Below are positions 1 to 5,568 of a DNA stretch of 8,620 nucleotides, piece after piece. The notes under the pieces were generated by a model. The model made no database searches, was not told where the DNA came from, and saw nothing but the letters and a program-made list of their open reading frames with translations. Made by a program: the position numbers and the translations under genes. How positions within the stretch are numbered: position 1 is the stretch's first letter; every line of letters starts with the position of its first letter. Origin of the DNA: Nanobdellati archaeon (GTDB lineage Archaea; SpSt-1190); assembly GCA_015522095.1 (NCBI GenBank), contig WAMX01000067.1, positions 1 through 8,620 on the forward strand, read 5' to 3'.

Positions 1-222
1 CCCCGCAATGTATGTGCGGGCGGCCTCCCTGCGGCTTACCTCCATCCCGTAATGGTAGAGGAGCATCCTCCACCTCTCCGCCTTTATGAGGTAGTTCGCG
101 AGGGTTATTGCGCTCAACACCGCGACGAGCAGGGGGTCGGGGATCACGAGCCCCTCCGATATCAGGGCGAGGGCCCCGTAGGAGAATGTTGCAAGGACCG
201 CCACGGACAGCCACGCCTTCAC
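1..222 (-). CDS. Flippase-like membrane protein, LPG-synthase TM/UPF0104 (AglD-like) family, N-terminal 74 residues
   Basis: The gene runs off the left edge, so only its first 74 codons are visible. A hydrophobic stretch (about residues 4-22) is followed by a second one (about 31-44). Then comes the segment NYLIKAERWRMLL (43-55), a Gly at 59 and REAARTYIAG (65-74). An arginine/tryptophan-rich loop after TM2 followed by a residue run ending in the third helix is typical of the lysylphosphatidylglycerol-synthase transmembrane (flippase-like) family. In archaea this family includes AglD-type proteins linked to protein N-glycosylation or lipid-linked sugar handling. The start is GTG at 222, chosen because GAGGGTGA lies at 226-233, a good Shine-Dalgarno match; an upstream GTG (227-229) is out of frame. 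A T6 run at 245-250 lies about 25 bp upstream and could be either a weak TATA or a terminator of the preceding gene. The family call is by pattern recognition; the substrate is unknown. Confidence 0.75.
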   Translation of the reverse strand, partial: MKAWLSVAVLATFSYGALALISEGLVIPDPLLVAVLSAITLANYLIKAERWRMLLYHYGMEVSRREAARTYIAG

Positions 223-243
223 CCTTCACCCTCCCCCGGCGCG

Positions 244-250
244 TAAAAAA
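244..250 (-). terminator. Oligo-T run after the winged-helix gene
   Basis: On the minus strand the stop TAG (252-254) is followed at once by C then TTTTTTA. Archaeal RNA polymerase commonly stops at short T runs without a hairpin. The run also sits about 25 bp before the GTG start of the flippase-like gene, so it could instead act as a poor TATA element. The sequence alone does not decide. Confidence 0.3.
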
Positions 251-251
251 G

Positions 252-677
252 CTAACGGTAGTTCCGGGCGTGCGGGCAGTCGAGCTCCAGCTCCCTTTCA
301 ATTATGTCCACAAGCCTCTCAAGAACCTGCCGCCTTTTTCCCTTCCTGCCGTGCGGGAGGCTGTAGATGCTGCGAAGGGCTTCCTCGTGCCCGGGGCTCG
401 TGCATTCGCGGAGCACCTCCTTCATATACTCGAACTGCCTCTCGCCCCTGTCAGTCATAACTATGTAGCCCGTCCTTGCGTCAAGAAGCGACTGGCGCGT
501 GTATATGAGCCCCCTTTTCCTCATCTTCTTCTGCGCGTATCCCAGGGGCGTTTTTACCGTCCCCAGCTCCCCCCTCATGCCACTGATGAGCATCCCCCTG
601 TCCGCGCAGACGTATATGTAAAGGTATTCTGCCATCCTACGGGGCTCAATCCGCTCCCGCCACTTCAGGTCCTCCAT
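252..677 (-). CDS. Small winged-helix-like protein, possible transcription regulator
   Basis: I do not recognise a named family. The 141-residue soluble protein has a helical N-terminal part. A segment KTPLGYAQKKMRKRGLIYT (about residues 42-60 of this version) is basic and looks like the recognition helix plus start of the wing, followed by a beta-rich stretch ending in YIVMTDRGERQFEYM. The phrase 'MTDRGE' followed by a long helix is typical of MarR/PadR-like winged-helix regulators. The C-terminus is charged and helical, ending CPHARNYR. An upstream ATG at 695 would add six residues (MVTLKG). I prefer ATG 677 because the only TATA-like box (703-710) is 11-12 bp from 695 but 29-30 bp from 677, which fits a leaderless or near-leaderless transcript. 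The gene follows the isomerase-like gene with an 18-bp gap and has its own promoter. Whether it regulates its neighbours is unknown. Confidence 0.7.
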   Translation of the reverse strand: MEDLKWRERIEPRRMAEYLYIYVCADRGMLISGMRGELGTVKTPLGYAQKKMRKRGLIYTRQSLLDARTGYIVMTDRGERQFEYMKEVLRECTSPGHEEALRSIYSLPHGRKGKRRQVLERLVDIIERELELDCPHARNYR

Positions 678-702
678 ACCCTTCAGTGTAACCATTCTTG
701 AG

Positions 703-710
703 TATTTATA
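703..710 (-). promoter_or_regulatory. TATA-like box for the winged-helix gene
   Basis: The minus strand reads TATAAATA, within GATATAAATACTC. It lies between the stop of the isomerase-like gene (715) and the regulator gene. Its centre is about 29.5 bp from ATG 677 and only 11.5 bp from ATG 695, which argues for the shorter protein. Confidence 0.6.
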
Positions 711-714
711 TCAC

Positions 715-1566
715 TTACTCAAAGCCCCATTTTTCCCTTATCTGGAGGTATGCGGTCGCCGGCGGCAGGACGCCCAGCTCCGTCACTATGCCCTTTATCC
801 TCTGTGCGGGCACGACCTCAAACGCGGGGTTGCCTATCTCCACGGGATAGTCCCACACCTCCTTCGGGTCGCGCTCCTCAATCTCAACCTTCCTTGCCCA
901 CAGGGACCCCCTGTCCAGCTTCAGCGAGAGCCCCGCGGCGTAGAGGGGCACTTCCAGCGCCTCAGCCGCGAGCGCCAGGAGCCCCGTGCCTATCTTGTTG
1001 GCAATGGAGCCGTCGACGAAAATTGCGTCAACCCCGACCAGCACGAGGTCAACCTCCTCCCTTTTCATTGCGTGGTACATTGCGGAGTCCACATACATCT
1101 TCACGGGCACGCCTGCCCCGTGCAGCTCGCGGGCAGTCCTGTGACCCTGGTATCTCGGCCGGGTTTCCGTGTTGATTACCTTCACGGCCTTCCCCGCCTT
1201 CTGGGCTTCCACAATTATCCTCACGACCGTGGAGCTGTGGCAGATGGTCTGCACGGTCATTCCGTCCTCAATGAGCCTCGCCCCCACCTTCACGATGCGG
1301 CTGAGCCCCCTCTCAATCTCCTCCGCCATCTTCCCCGCGCCCTTCGCCACTTCCCCGGGCGAGCCCAGGCCCTTCAGGGCTGTGAGGGTGTTTATCATGA
1401 GCGGCTCGGTCGGGCGGGTCCCGAGGAGGGTGTCAATCGCCTTCCTGATGTCCTCAATCCCGTGATCCCTGGCGTGCGCCCTCACAGCCTCGAGGGCGGC
1501 AAGCGCCACATTCGTCGCACCCTGTATCTCCAGGGAGCGTATCTTCCTGGCAGTTTCTTCAACCAC
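715..1566 (-). CDS. Ribose-1,5-bisphosphate isomerase (eIF2B alpha/beta/delta family, e2b2-like)
   Basis: This 283-residue protein belongs to the eIF2B-related sugar-phosphate isomerase family. Known members convert alpha-ribose-1,5-bisphosphate to ribulose-1,5-bisphosphate, the RuBisCO substrate, in the archaeal AMP pathway. Visible features are a helical N-terminal domain with EIQGATNVA (13-21), TRPTEP (50-55), and a Rossmann-like C-terminal domain. That domain has TICHSS (107-112) with the candidate catalytic Cys109, NTETRP (132-137), VDSA (159-162), GVDAIF (178-183) with candidate catalytic Asp180, and NKIGT (190-194), then EIEERDP and NPAFEVVP. The length is about 40 residues below Thermococcus R15P isomerase (about 320). 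RGA, as I recall it in that enzyme, is QGA here. The GTG start at 1566 fits a TATA-like box 25 bp upstream. Clustering with RuBisCO supports the isomerase role. A generic aIF2B-like protein or methylthioribose-1-phosphate isomerase is the main alternative. Confidence 0.8.
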   Translation of the reverse strand: MVEETARKIRSLEIQGATNVALAALEAVRAHARDHGIEDIRKAIDTLLGTRPTEPLMINTLTALKGLGSPGEVAKGAGKMAEEIERGLSRIVKVGARLIEDGMTVQTICHSSTVVRIIVEAQKAGKAVKVINTETRPRYQGHRTARELHGAGVPVKMYVDSAMYHAMKREEVDLVLVGVDAIFVDGSIANKIGTGLLALAAEALEVPLYAAGLSLKLDRGSLWARKVEIEERDPKEVWDYPVEIGNPAFEVVPAQRIKGIVTELGVLPPATAYLQIREKWGFE

Positions 1567-1586
1567 AATAGGAAGCCACGCCAGTC

Positions 1587-1594
1587 CTATTTAT
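1587..1594 (-). promoter_or_regulatory. TATA-like box for the isomerase-like gene
   Basis: The minus strand reads ATAAATAG, within CCATAAATAGG. It is centred about 25 bp upstream of the GTG start at 1566 and begins two bases after the stop codon of the preceding gene. No Shine-Dalgarno motif is seen before the GTG, so a leaderless mRNA is likely. Confidence 0.65.
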
Positions 1595-1596
1595 GG

Positions 1597-2145
1597 TTAA
1601 AGAGCTGACCTGTACAGCTCCGGGCCCTTGATTGTCGCGAAATCAACTGCTCTGTCTGCCGAGGCGCGGTATGCCTGACTTACCCCTGTGCAGTACACCC
1701 TTGCCTTTCCGGGATCACCGTTCGTGGCATACGGGAGCATCCAGAACATGTACCCTGCGACCGTCGTCCACCCGCCTTGCACCATCTCTTCCATTTCCCC
1801 TCCAATGCGCGTGGCGAATGCGAGCGTGTCCAGGAACTCCCTGCCCTTCCTTCTGAGCTCCCCCTCGAGGTAATCGCGGCGGTTTATCATGCTCTTTGGC
1901 GCCTTCCTCCCAAGCTCCCTGACCTGCAGCCTGAGCTCGCGGTATTCGGAATATTCCGAGTCCGGCACGAACATCCTCAGAATCTCCTCAAGCTTCGACC
2001 CGAGCGCATACTTTGTCCTTGGCTCGTGAATGGGGCGGAGCGCCATCCTGAGGTCGCGCTCATCTATCAGCCCGCCATACCTCCTTGTCACGTCCTTCAC
2101 TGCCTCTTCCAGCCTCTCGCTTCCCAGTGCCTCAAGAACGCCCAT
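1597..2145 (-). CDS. Uncharacterised protein encoded between RuBisCO and the isomerase
   Basis: I do not recognise this 182-residue protein. The N-terminal two thirds are highly charged and helical, with the repeated phrase SEYSEY near residues 65-70 (numbered from this start), and then RRDYLEGELRRKGREFLDTL. The C-terminal third is less charged and richer in aromatic and small residues (GGWTTVAGYMFWMLPYATNG, then GKARVYCTGVSQAYRASADRAVDF). It could form a small globular domain; I see no clear signal peptide. The reading frame is open to an ATG at 2196, which would give 199 residues and a 65-bp overlap with the upstream gene. I prefer ATG 2145 because GAAGGTGG (2151-2158) sits at Shine-Dalgarno distance and the overlap falls to 14 bp. 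It appears cotranscribed and translationally coupled with the upstream small gene. No function is assigned. Confidence 0.7.
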   Translation of the reverse strand: MGVLEALGSERLEEAVKDVTRRYGGLIDERDLRMALRPIHEPRTKYALGSKLEEILRMFVPDSEYSEYRELRLQVRELGRKAPKSMINRRDYLEGELRRKGREFLDTLAFATRIGGEMEEMVQGGWTTVAGYMFWMLPYATNGDPGKARVYCTGVSQAYRASADRAVDFATIKGPELYRSAL

Positions 2146-2413
2146 ACTGCCCACCTTCAGCCTCGCGTATTTTTCGCTCAATAAGCCGCTCATCAATCTC
2201 CCATTCCCTGCCCCTGTATGTGACCTTTCCCGTGCGCACTACCGGCGGGTTCCTTCCCTCGAGAAACTCGCCCGCCCATACTGTCGCCTCGCGGCAGTTC
2301 ACGACCACCTGATAACGCCCGTCCCTGCCATACGCGCTGAGGCGGAGCCTTCCAAGCTCGCGGTGCTCATAAAGTTCCTCCTCAATGCGATGGTTGTAGC
2401 TTTCCTGCATCAT
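2132..2413 (-). CDS. Small uncharacterised protein encoded next to RuBisCO
   Basis: This is a 93-residue protein of unknown family. It begins with a Glu-rich helix, then a stretch likely to be beta-rich (RLRLSAYGRDGRYQVVVNC, about 22-40; then ATVWAGEFLEG; then VVRTGKVTYRGREWEID). It ends with a charged helix, DERLIERKIREAEGGQYGRS. There is no signal peptide or membrane segment. A TATA-like box at 2433-2440 lies 23-27 bp before tandem ATG codons at 2413 and 2410, indicating a leaderless transcript; the second ATG fits the spacing slightly better. The stop overlaps the start of the next gene by 14 bp, so the two probably form a two-gene unit. That unit lies between RuBisCO and the isomerase-like gene in the same orientation. 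A link to nucleotide salvage is only positional. Confidence 0.7.
   Translation of the reverse strand: MMQESYNHRIEEELYEHRELGRLRLSAYGRDGRYQVVVNCREATVWAGEFLEGRNPPVVRTGKVTYRGREWEIDERLIERKIREAEGGQYGRS
2151..2158 (-). promoter_or_regulatory. Shine-Dalgarno site that decides the start at 2145
   Basis: The minus strand reads GAAGGTGG, ending five bases before ATG 2145 and lying inside the 3' end of the upstream gene. No comparable motif precedes the far-upstream ATG at 2196. This supports re-initiation from the overlapping upstream gene. Confidence 0.5.
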
Positions 2414-2432
2414 AGTTTGCTACTTCAGAGTT

Positions 2433-2440
2433 TTTTATAA
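2433..2440 (-). promoter_or_regulatory. TATA-like box for the two-gene unknown unit
   Basis: The minus strand reads TTATAAAA, within GGCTTATAAAAAAC. It is placed two bases after the RuBisCO stop codon and centred 23.5-26.5 bp before the tandem ATGs at 2413 and 2410. It indicates that the unknown pair is not simply read through from RuBisCO. Confidence 0.65.
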
Positions 2441-2442
2441 GC

Positions 2443-3831
2443 CTAACCCTGCAGCACCCTGTCGAGATCCCACCCGTACCTGAAGGCGTTCCTCCTGAAT
2501 GCCTTCCTTTCGCGCTCGAGCTGCTTCCTGACATCCGCGCCCTTCACATAGCCCCACTTGTTGAGCGCCTCGCGAAGTTCGGGCACCTTCTCCGCCTTCT
2601 TTTCAAGGGTCACGCCCTCTCCCATGGCATCTCCTGCGGCGCGGTGCGCCTTTGCGCCGTAGAATGTGCCTCCGGGGTGGCCGTGCACTCCCCCGCCCGC
2701 CATTATTGTCACATCGGTGCCGTATATCTCGACCACGCCTTCCACAAGCCCCGGGTGCAGTCCGCCGCTTGCCACTGGCATTATTGGCTTTATGCTGCGG
2801 TCCCACTTCTGCTCGAGGAAGAAGGGTTCCATCGCCTCGACGTCGCCGTGTGCCGCCTCCCCGTACTTCTTTATCTCAAGATACGATCCCTCCATCTTTC
2901 CGACACCCGTGCCCGTGTGCAGCGAGCTGACCCCGAAGAGCCTCCATATCTTCTCCCAGGTTATGTAGCCGACGCCCCACGGCCCCCGCGTTTCGGCGCC
3001 GTGCCCCGCGCGGTGCGCGTGGATGAGGAAGCGCTTGCGGTGGAGCTCGTTTATTATCTCGCGGGTCCCCGCAATCCCTATCATGTACACGTCAATCATC
3101 GCCTGCCGCCAACCGTGCTCCACCAGCCAGTCCACCCTCTCGAGCATGCGGGGGAGCTCGTCAGTTATGTTTGCCACGTAGATTTTCCCATCGCCCGTTT
3201 CGTCCTTCGCGCGCTCCGCGGCATCTATTACCCTCGCCGCGCGGTCCTTCCAGCGGCAGAACTTCTGGTCCACCAGGTTCTCGTCGTCCTTCACCATGTC
3301 GAGCCCGCCCATAAATGCCTTCTCGGCAACGGCCGCCCACTCCTTGGCCGTCAGGCCCACCTTCGGCTTCACGATGGTGCCAACGTGGGGGCGCCTGCGC
3401 GAACCTACTATCTTCCTGAGCTCCTTTATGCCAACTTTCGGCCCGGGATACTGGCGCTGGAACTTCCTGGGGAGCTGCATGTCGAGGAACCTGAGCTCCT
3501 CTATCTCCTTCAGCCCGAATATGTTGCCCCTGATGCTTGCGAGTATCTGGAGCAGGTTCTTGGAGTCAAAGTGGTCGTAGGGATAGGCTATCCACACAAA
3601 TCCCGAGTGGGGGGAAGCCTTCTTCACGCGGAAGACGCGCGCGCGGAGGTTGTCCCACACGCGCTGGTTCATTGTCGTGAGCTTGGTCCACGTGCCAACC
3701 GAGCTCTCGGCGGCCAGCCCTTCTGCCGTGCGTTCGAACTTATCCTTCGTCTTGACCCAGAGCACGGTAACAAAATCGTCCCTCCCGGGGACATAGTCCT
3801 TATCGAAGTAGCTGTAGCCACCGTATGCCAT
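2443..3831 (-). CDS. rbcL: Ribulose-1,5-bisphosphate carboxylase/oxygenase, archaeal form III large subunit
   Basis: This 462-residue RuBisCO carboxylates RuBP to two 3-phosphoglycerate; in archaea without the Calvin cycle it works in AMP/nucleoside salvage. All catalytic positions I can align to the plant enzyme are present: Glu42, Thr47 and Trp48 in AAESSVGTW; Asn103 in GNIFG; Lys155 and Lys157 in TIVKPKVG; carbamylated Lys181 with Asp183 and Glu184 in KDDEN; His273, Arg274 and His277 in HAHRAGH; His305 in LHTGT; loop-6 Lys312 in GVGKMEG; Ser355 in SGGLHPG; and Gly379-381 in AGGGVHGHPGG. It is therefore not a RuBisCO-like protein. It lacks the roughly 30-residue insertion I associate with Methanococcoides II/III enzymes. 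It has a basic, aromatic C-terminal tail (about residues 431-462) beyond where Thermococcus form III ends. The ATG at 3831 lies 24-25 bp after a TATA-like box. The subform (III-a, b or other) needs a tree. Confidence 0.97.
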   Translation of the reverse strand: MAYGGYSYFDKDYVPGRDDFVTVLWVKTKDKFERTAEGLAAESSVGTWTKLTTMNQRVWDNLRARVFRVKKASPHSGFVWIAYPYDHFDSKNLLQILASIRGNIFGLKEIEELRFLDMQLPRKFQRQYPGPKVGIKELRKIVGSRRRPHVGTIVKPKVGLTAKEWAAVAEKAFMGGLDMVKDDENLVDQKFCRWKDRAARVIDAAERAKDETGDGKIYVANITDELPRMLERVDWLVEHGWRQAMIDVYMIGIAGTREIINELHRKRFLIHAHRAGHGAETRGPWGVGYITWEKIWRLFGVSSLHTGTGVGKMEGSYLEIKKYGEAAHGDVEAMEPFFLEQKWDRSIKPIMPVASGGLHPGLVEGVVEIYGTDVTIMAGGGVHGHPGGTFYGAKAHRAAGDAMGEGVTLEKKAEKVPELREALNKWGYVKGADVRKQLERERKAFRRNAFRYGWDLDRVLQG

Positions 3832-3851
3832 ACTGGAATTAACAGCATTTA

Positions 3852-3859
3852 CTATTTAA
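3852..3859 (-). promoter_or_regulatory. TATA-like box for RuBisCO
   Basis: The minus strand reads TTAAATAG, within GGTTAAATAGTAAATG. It is centred about 24.5 bp upstream of ATG 3831 and directly follows the stop of the nucleotidyltransferase-like gene. No Shine-Dalgarno motif precedes the ATG, consistent with leaderless translation. Confidence 0.65.
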
Positions 3860-3860
3860 C

Positions 3861-4568
3861 CTATTCCTGTCCGAAGAGGTACCTGTGGAAGCCGGGGCAG
3901 CCCTGCCTCAGGAGCGAGTGGATGGCCTGCTGGTATTCGCGTCCCATCATGCCAATCCTCTCGACTATGGCGCCCCTGTCCCTGCCAAAATGTCCCAGAG
4001 CCTCCTCAAGCAGCCCGTAGTCCATCTCATAGCCGCGCGACACAATCACCATCGCCTTGAACAGGTCCTCGTCATCCTTTGTCTGGAACGGCCCGGCGTA
4101 GCTGTTTCCCTTCTTGTTCGCTGCGGCCTTGATTGCGATGAGCGTCTCAAGGGGTGCCACCCTGACCTCCTGCCTGCCCACCCTGACGGTCCCCGCGTAC
4201 TCCTGGCTGAGCCCGTCCAGCTCATCATCTCCGTACTTGAACCCAATCTTCAGCCCCTTCGGGCGCCCTGCAACCACCCCGCCTATTTTCCCTCTCTCAA
4301 GCTCTTCAATTTTCGTGCCCGGCGTGAGGCTTCCCGCGCCGCCGTTTAGGAGGTCGAGCACGAACTGTCTGTACTGGTGCCCGTCCCTGAAGCTCATGAG
4401 AACATCAACATCACTCTCCCTGACCTGGCGGGCATACCCGTATGCGTGCTGGTATGCCTGTATGGCGCCCCCTCCAACAATTGTGGGCTTCGCCCCGTAA
4501 TCCCCTGCAATCTCCAGAAAAACCTTCAGGTCGCCCCGGAGCGCCTCTTCCAGGGAGTAGTTCCTCAT
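3861..4568 (-). CDS. Nucleotidyltransferase-fold protein (MNT/AbiEii-like), orphan
   Basis: This 235-residue soluble protein looks like the minimal nucleotidyltransferase superfamily. Residues 30-35 (IVGGGAI) give the small-residue turn. They are followed by an acidic pair, Asp53-x-Asp55, in RESDVDVLM, the usual metal-binding position. Further on come a segment APLETLIAIKAAANKK (about 138-153) and a DDEDL motif (about 165-169), which in this superfamily mark the second part of the fold. The C-terminus is helical and ends GFHRYLFGQE. Such proteins are often toxins or antitoxin-like transferases (AbiEii, MNT), but no HEPN or AbiEi partner lies on either side, so a toxin role is not supported here. 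ATG 4568 follows a TATA-like box by 26-27 bp. It sits alone between the lipid synthase and RuBisCO; substrate unknown. Confidence 0.7.
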   Translation of the reverse strand: MRNYSLEEALRGDLKVFLEIAGDYGAKPTIVGGGAIQAYQHAYGYARQVRESDVDVLMSFRDGHQYRQFVLDLLNGGAGSLTPGTKIEELERGKIGGVVAGRPKGLKIGFKYGDDELDGLSQEYAGTVRVGRQEVRVAPLETLIAIKAAANKKGNSYAGPFQTKDDEDLFKAMVIVSRGYEMDYGLLEEALGHFGRDRGAIVERIGMMGREYQQAIHSLLRQGCPGFHRYLFGQE

Positions 4569-4590
4569 TCTATGCCTGTGGTGTTCATCC

Positions 4591-4598
4591 CTTATATA
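4591..4598 (-). promoter_or_regulatory. TATA-like box for the nucleotidyltransferase-fold gene
   Basis: The minus strand reads TATATAAG, within TTAAATATATAAGGG. It is centred 26.5 bp upstream of ATG 4568, in the 36-bp gap after the phosphatidyltransferase gene. This is one of the best TATA matches in the window. Confidence 0.7.
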
Positions 4599-4604
4599 TT
4601 TAAC

Positions 4605-5126
4605 TCACAAGTGGTTACGGGCGTAGTCCAGCCTCATGAGGAAGCTCACGGCTGCCAGCCCCGCTATTGCCCACAGCCCCCAGCTGAGCCACCCTGCCAG
4701 CGCGAACGCGACCAGCAGCGCAAGCCTCTCGCCGCGCTCCGCCACGCCCACCCTTATTGAGTCATCCTTGGCGCGCACATAGCTCACCATGTATGAGAAC
4801 ACGAGCGCCCACACTGCCTGGGGATAGCGCCCGGCAAGCCCCGCATATATCATCCCCTCCCCGAGCCTGTCCAGCGAGGCGTCAAAAATTGCCCCAAAGC
4901 GCGTTTTTTTCCCGGTGAACCGCGCGACTCCCCCATCAATCGTGTCAAACACGCCTGCAAGTGCCACGGCAAGCGCCGCCCTGACCGGCTCGCCGGAGTG
5001 GAAGAACCACCCCGCCAGGCCGCTGGAGATGAGCCCCAGAAGTGTCCACCCGTTTGGGGAGATGAACGAGAACTTTCCCCAGATGGGTGCGCTGTAGTCA
5101 ATATGCTTCCTGAGCCCTGAGAACAT
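4605..5126 (-). CDS. CDP-alcohol phosphatidyltransferase (archaetidylinositol-phosphate synthase-like)
   Basis: This 173-residue integral membrane enzyme joins a CDP-activated lipid to an alcohol head group during polar lipid synthesis; in archaea the lipid is CDP-archaeol. The full family signature is present: Asp61-x2-Asp64-Gly65-x2-Ala68-Arg69-x8-Gly78-x3-Asp82-x3-Asp86. It is preceded by NGWTLLG (25-31), the usual N-terminal conserved segment. About five to six hydrophobic helices are visible: 27-43, 48-60, 90-106, 108-120, and two between 133 and 163. Length and layout fit the archaeal archaetidylinositol-phosphate synthase group. Archaetidylserine or archaetidylglycerol-phosphate synthases are alternatives that this motif does not exclude. 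ATG 5126 lies 24-25 bp from a TATA-like element shared with the divergent protease gene. Confidence 0.85.
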   Translation of the reverse strand: MFSGLRKHIDYSAPIWGKFSFISPNGWTLLGLISSGLAGWFFHSGEPVRAALAVALAGVFDTIDGGVARFTGKKTRFGAIFDASLDRLGEGMIYAGLAGRYPQAVWALVFSYMVSYVRAKDDSIRVGVAERGERLALLVAFALAGWLSWGLWAIAGLAAVSFLMRLDYARNHL

Positions 5127-5146
5127 GAATATGCCTTTCGTGCGGC

Positions 5147-5154
5147 TTTATATT
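5147..5154. promoter_or_regulatory. Single TATA-like element shared by divergent genes
   Basis: The plus strand reads TTTATATT and the minus strand AATATAAA, so both orientations resemble an archaeal TATA box. Its centre (5150.5) is 24.5 bp from the leftward ATG at 5126 and 27.5 bp from the rightward ATG at 5178. No second TATA candidate is visible in the gap between the two genes. Both genes may therefore be driven from one element, with direction set by the flanking BRE sequences. Confidence 0.5.
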
Positions 5155-5177
5155 GTTGCCCCGTTCTTATGGATGTG

Positions 5178-5567
5178 ATGGTGCTTGCCGTGGGCAACCC
5201 GTTCCGCGGCGACGATGGCGCGGGGATCTATGCGGGAAGGCTGCTTGCCGGGAGGGGGGTGCCCGTGGTTTTTGCGGAGACGCCTGAGAATGTGATGGGC
5301 AGGCTGAAGGGCAGGGTGATTGTGCTCGACGCGTGCCGCGGATGCAGGCCGCCCTTTGAGCTGGTCAGGGATGCATCACTGCCGGGCACGCACAAGCCCA
5401 ACCTTTCCTCCCTTGCCGAGAAGCTTGGCATTGAGCTGGTTGTTGTGGGGATACACGGCAGGAGGTTTGAGATGTTCTCGGGGCTCAGCAGGGATGCCGA
5501 GGAGAATGCGCGCAGGGCCGCCGAGTTCGTGTGGAACATGATAAATACCTCCCGGGAGGGGAAGTGA
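5178..5567 (+). CDS. [NiFe] hydrogenase maturation endopeptidase (HycI family)
   Basis: This 129-residue protein (132 if ATG 5169 is used) is a cytoplasmic endopeptidase of the HycI/HyaD type. After nickel is inserted, these enzymes cut off the C-terminal tail of the hydrogenase large subunit. Visible features are the N-terminal GNPFRGDDGAG, holding the first nickel-sensing acidic residue; Asp in VIVLDAC (about residue 51); and His in VVGIHG (about residue 93). These correspond to the two acidic residues and histidine that contact nickel in the family. It is slightly shorter than HycI (about 155). I prefer ATG 5178 because the TATA-like element is 27-28 bp away; from ATG 5169 it would be only 18-19 bp. 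hypC follows two bases after the stop. The large subunit in the same window has a matching C-terminal tail. Confidence 0.9.
   Translation: MVLAVGNPFRGDDGAGIYAGRLLAGRGVPVVFAETPENVMGRLKGRVIVLDACRGCRPPFELVRDASLPGTHKPNLSSLAEKLGIELVVVGIHGRRFEMFSGLSRDAEENARRAAEFVWNMINTSREGK
5541..5547 (+). promoter_or_regulatory. Weak TATA-like motif inside the protease gene, ahead of hypC
   Basis: ATAAATA is centred 25 bp before ATG 5569, the same spacing as other promoters in the window, but lies in the coding sequence of the protease. hypC also has a good Shine-Dalgarno site, so an extra internal promoter is possible rather than needed. Confidence 0.25.
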
Positions 5568-5568
5568 T

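Noticed and set aside
1946..1959. 14-bp perfect palindrome TCGGAATATTCCGA
   Set aside because: It falls inside a coding region and is produced by the repeated Ser-Glu-Tyr codons of SEYSEY. There is no promoter nearby for an operator to act on.
2443..3831. RuBisCO-like protein (form IV) rather than true RuBisCO
   Set aside because: The carbamylated Lys, its acidic partners, loop-6 Lys, and the RuBP phosphate-binding Gly, Ser and His positions are all intact.
2644..4020. Very long plus-strand open frame (458 codons) opposite RuBisCO
   Set aside because: It lies antisense to a RuBisCO with every catalytic residue. The translated product is Pro/His/Leu-rich with no domain, and long antisense frames are expected in GC-rich coding DNA.
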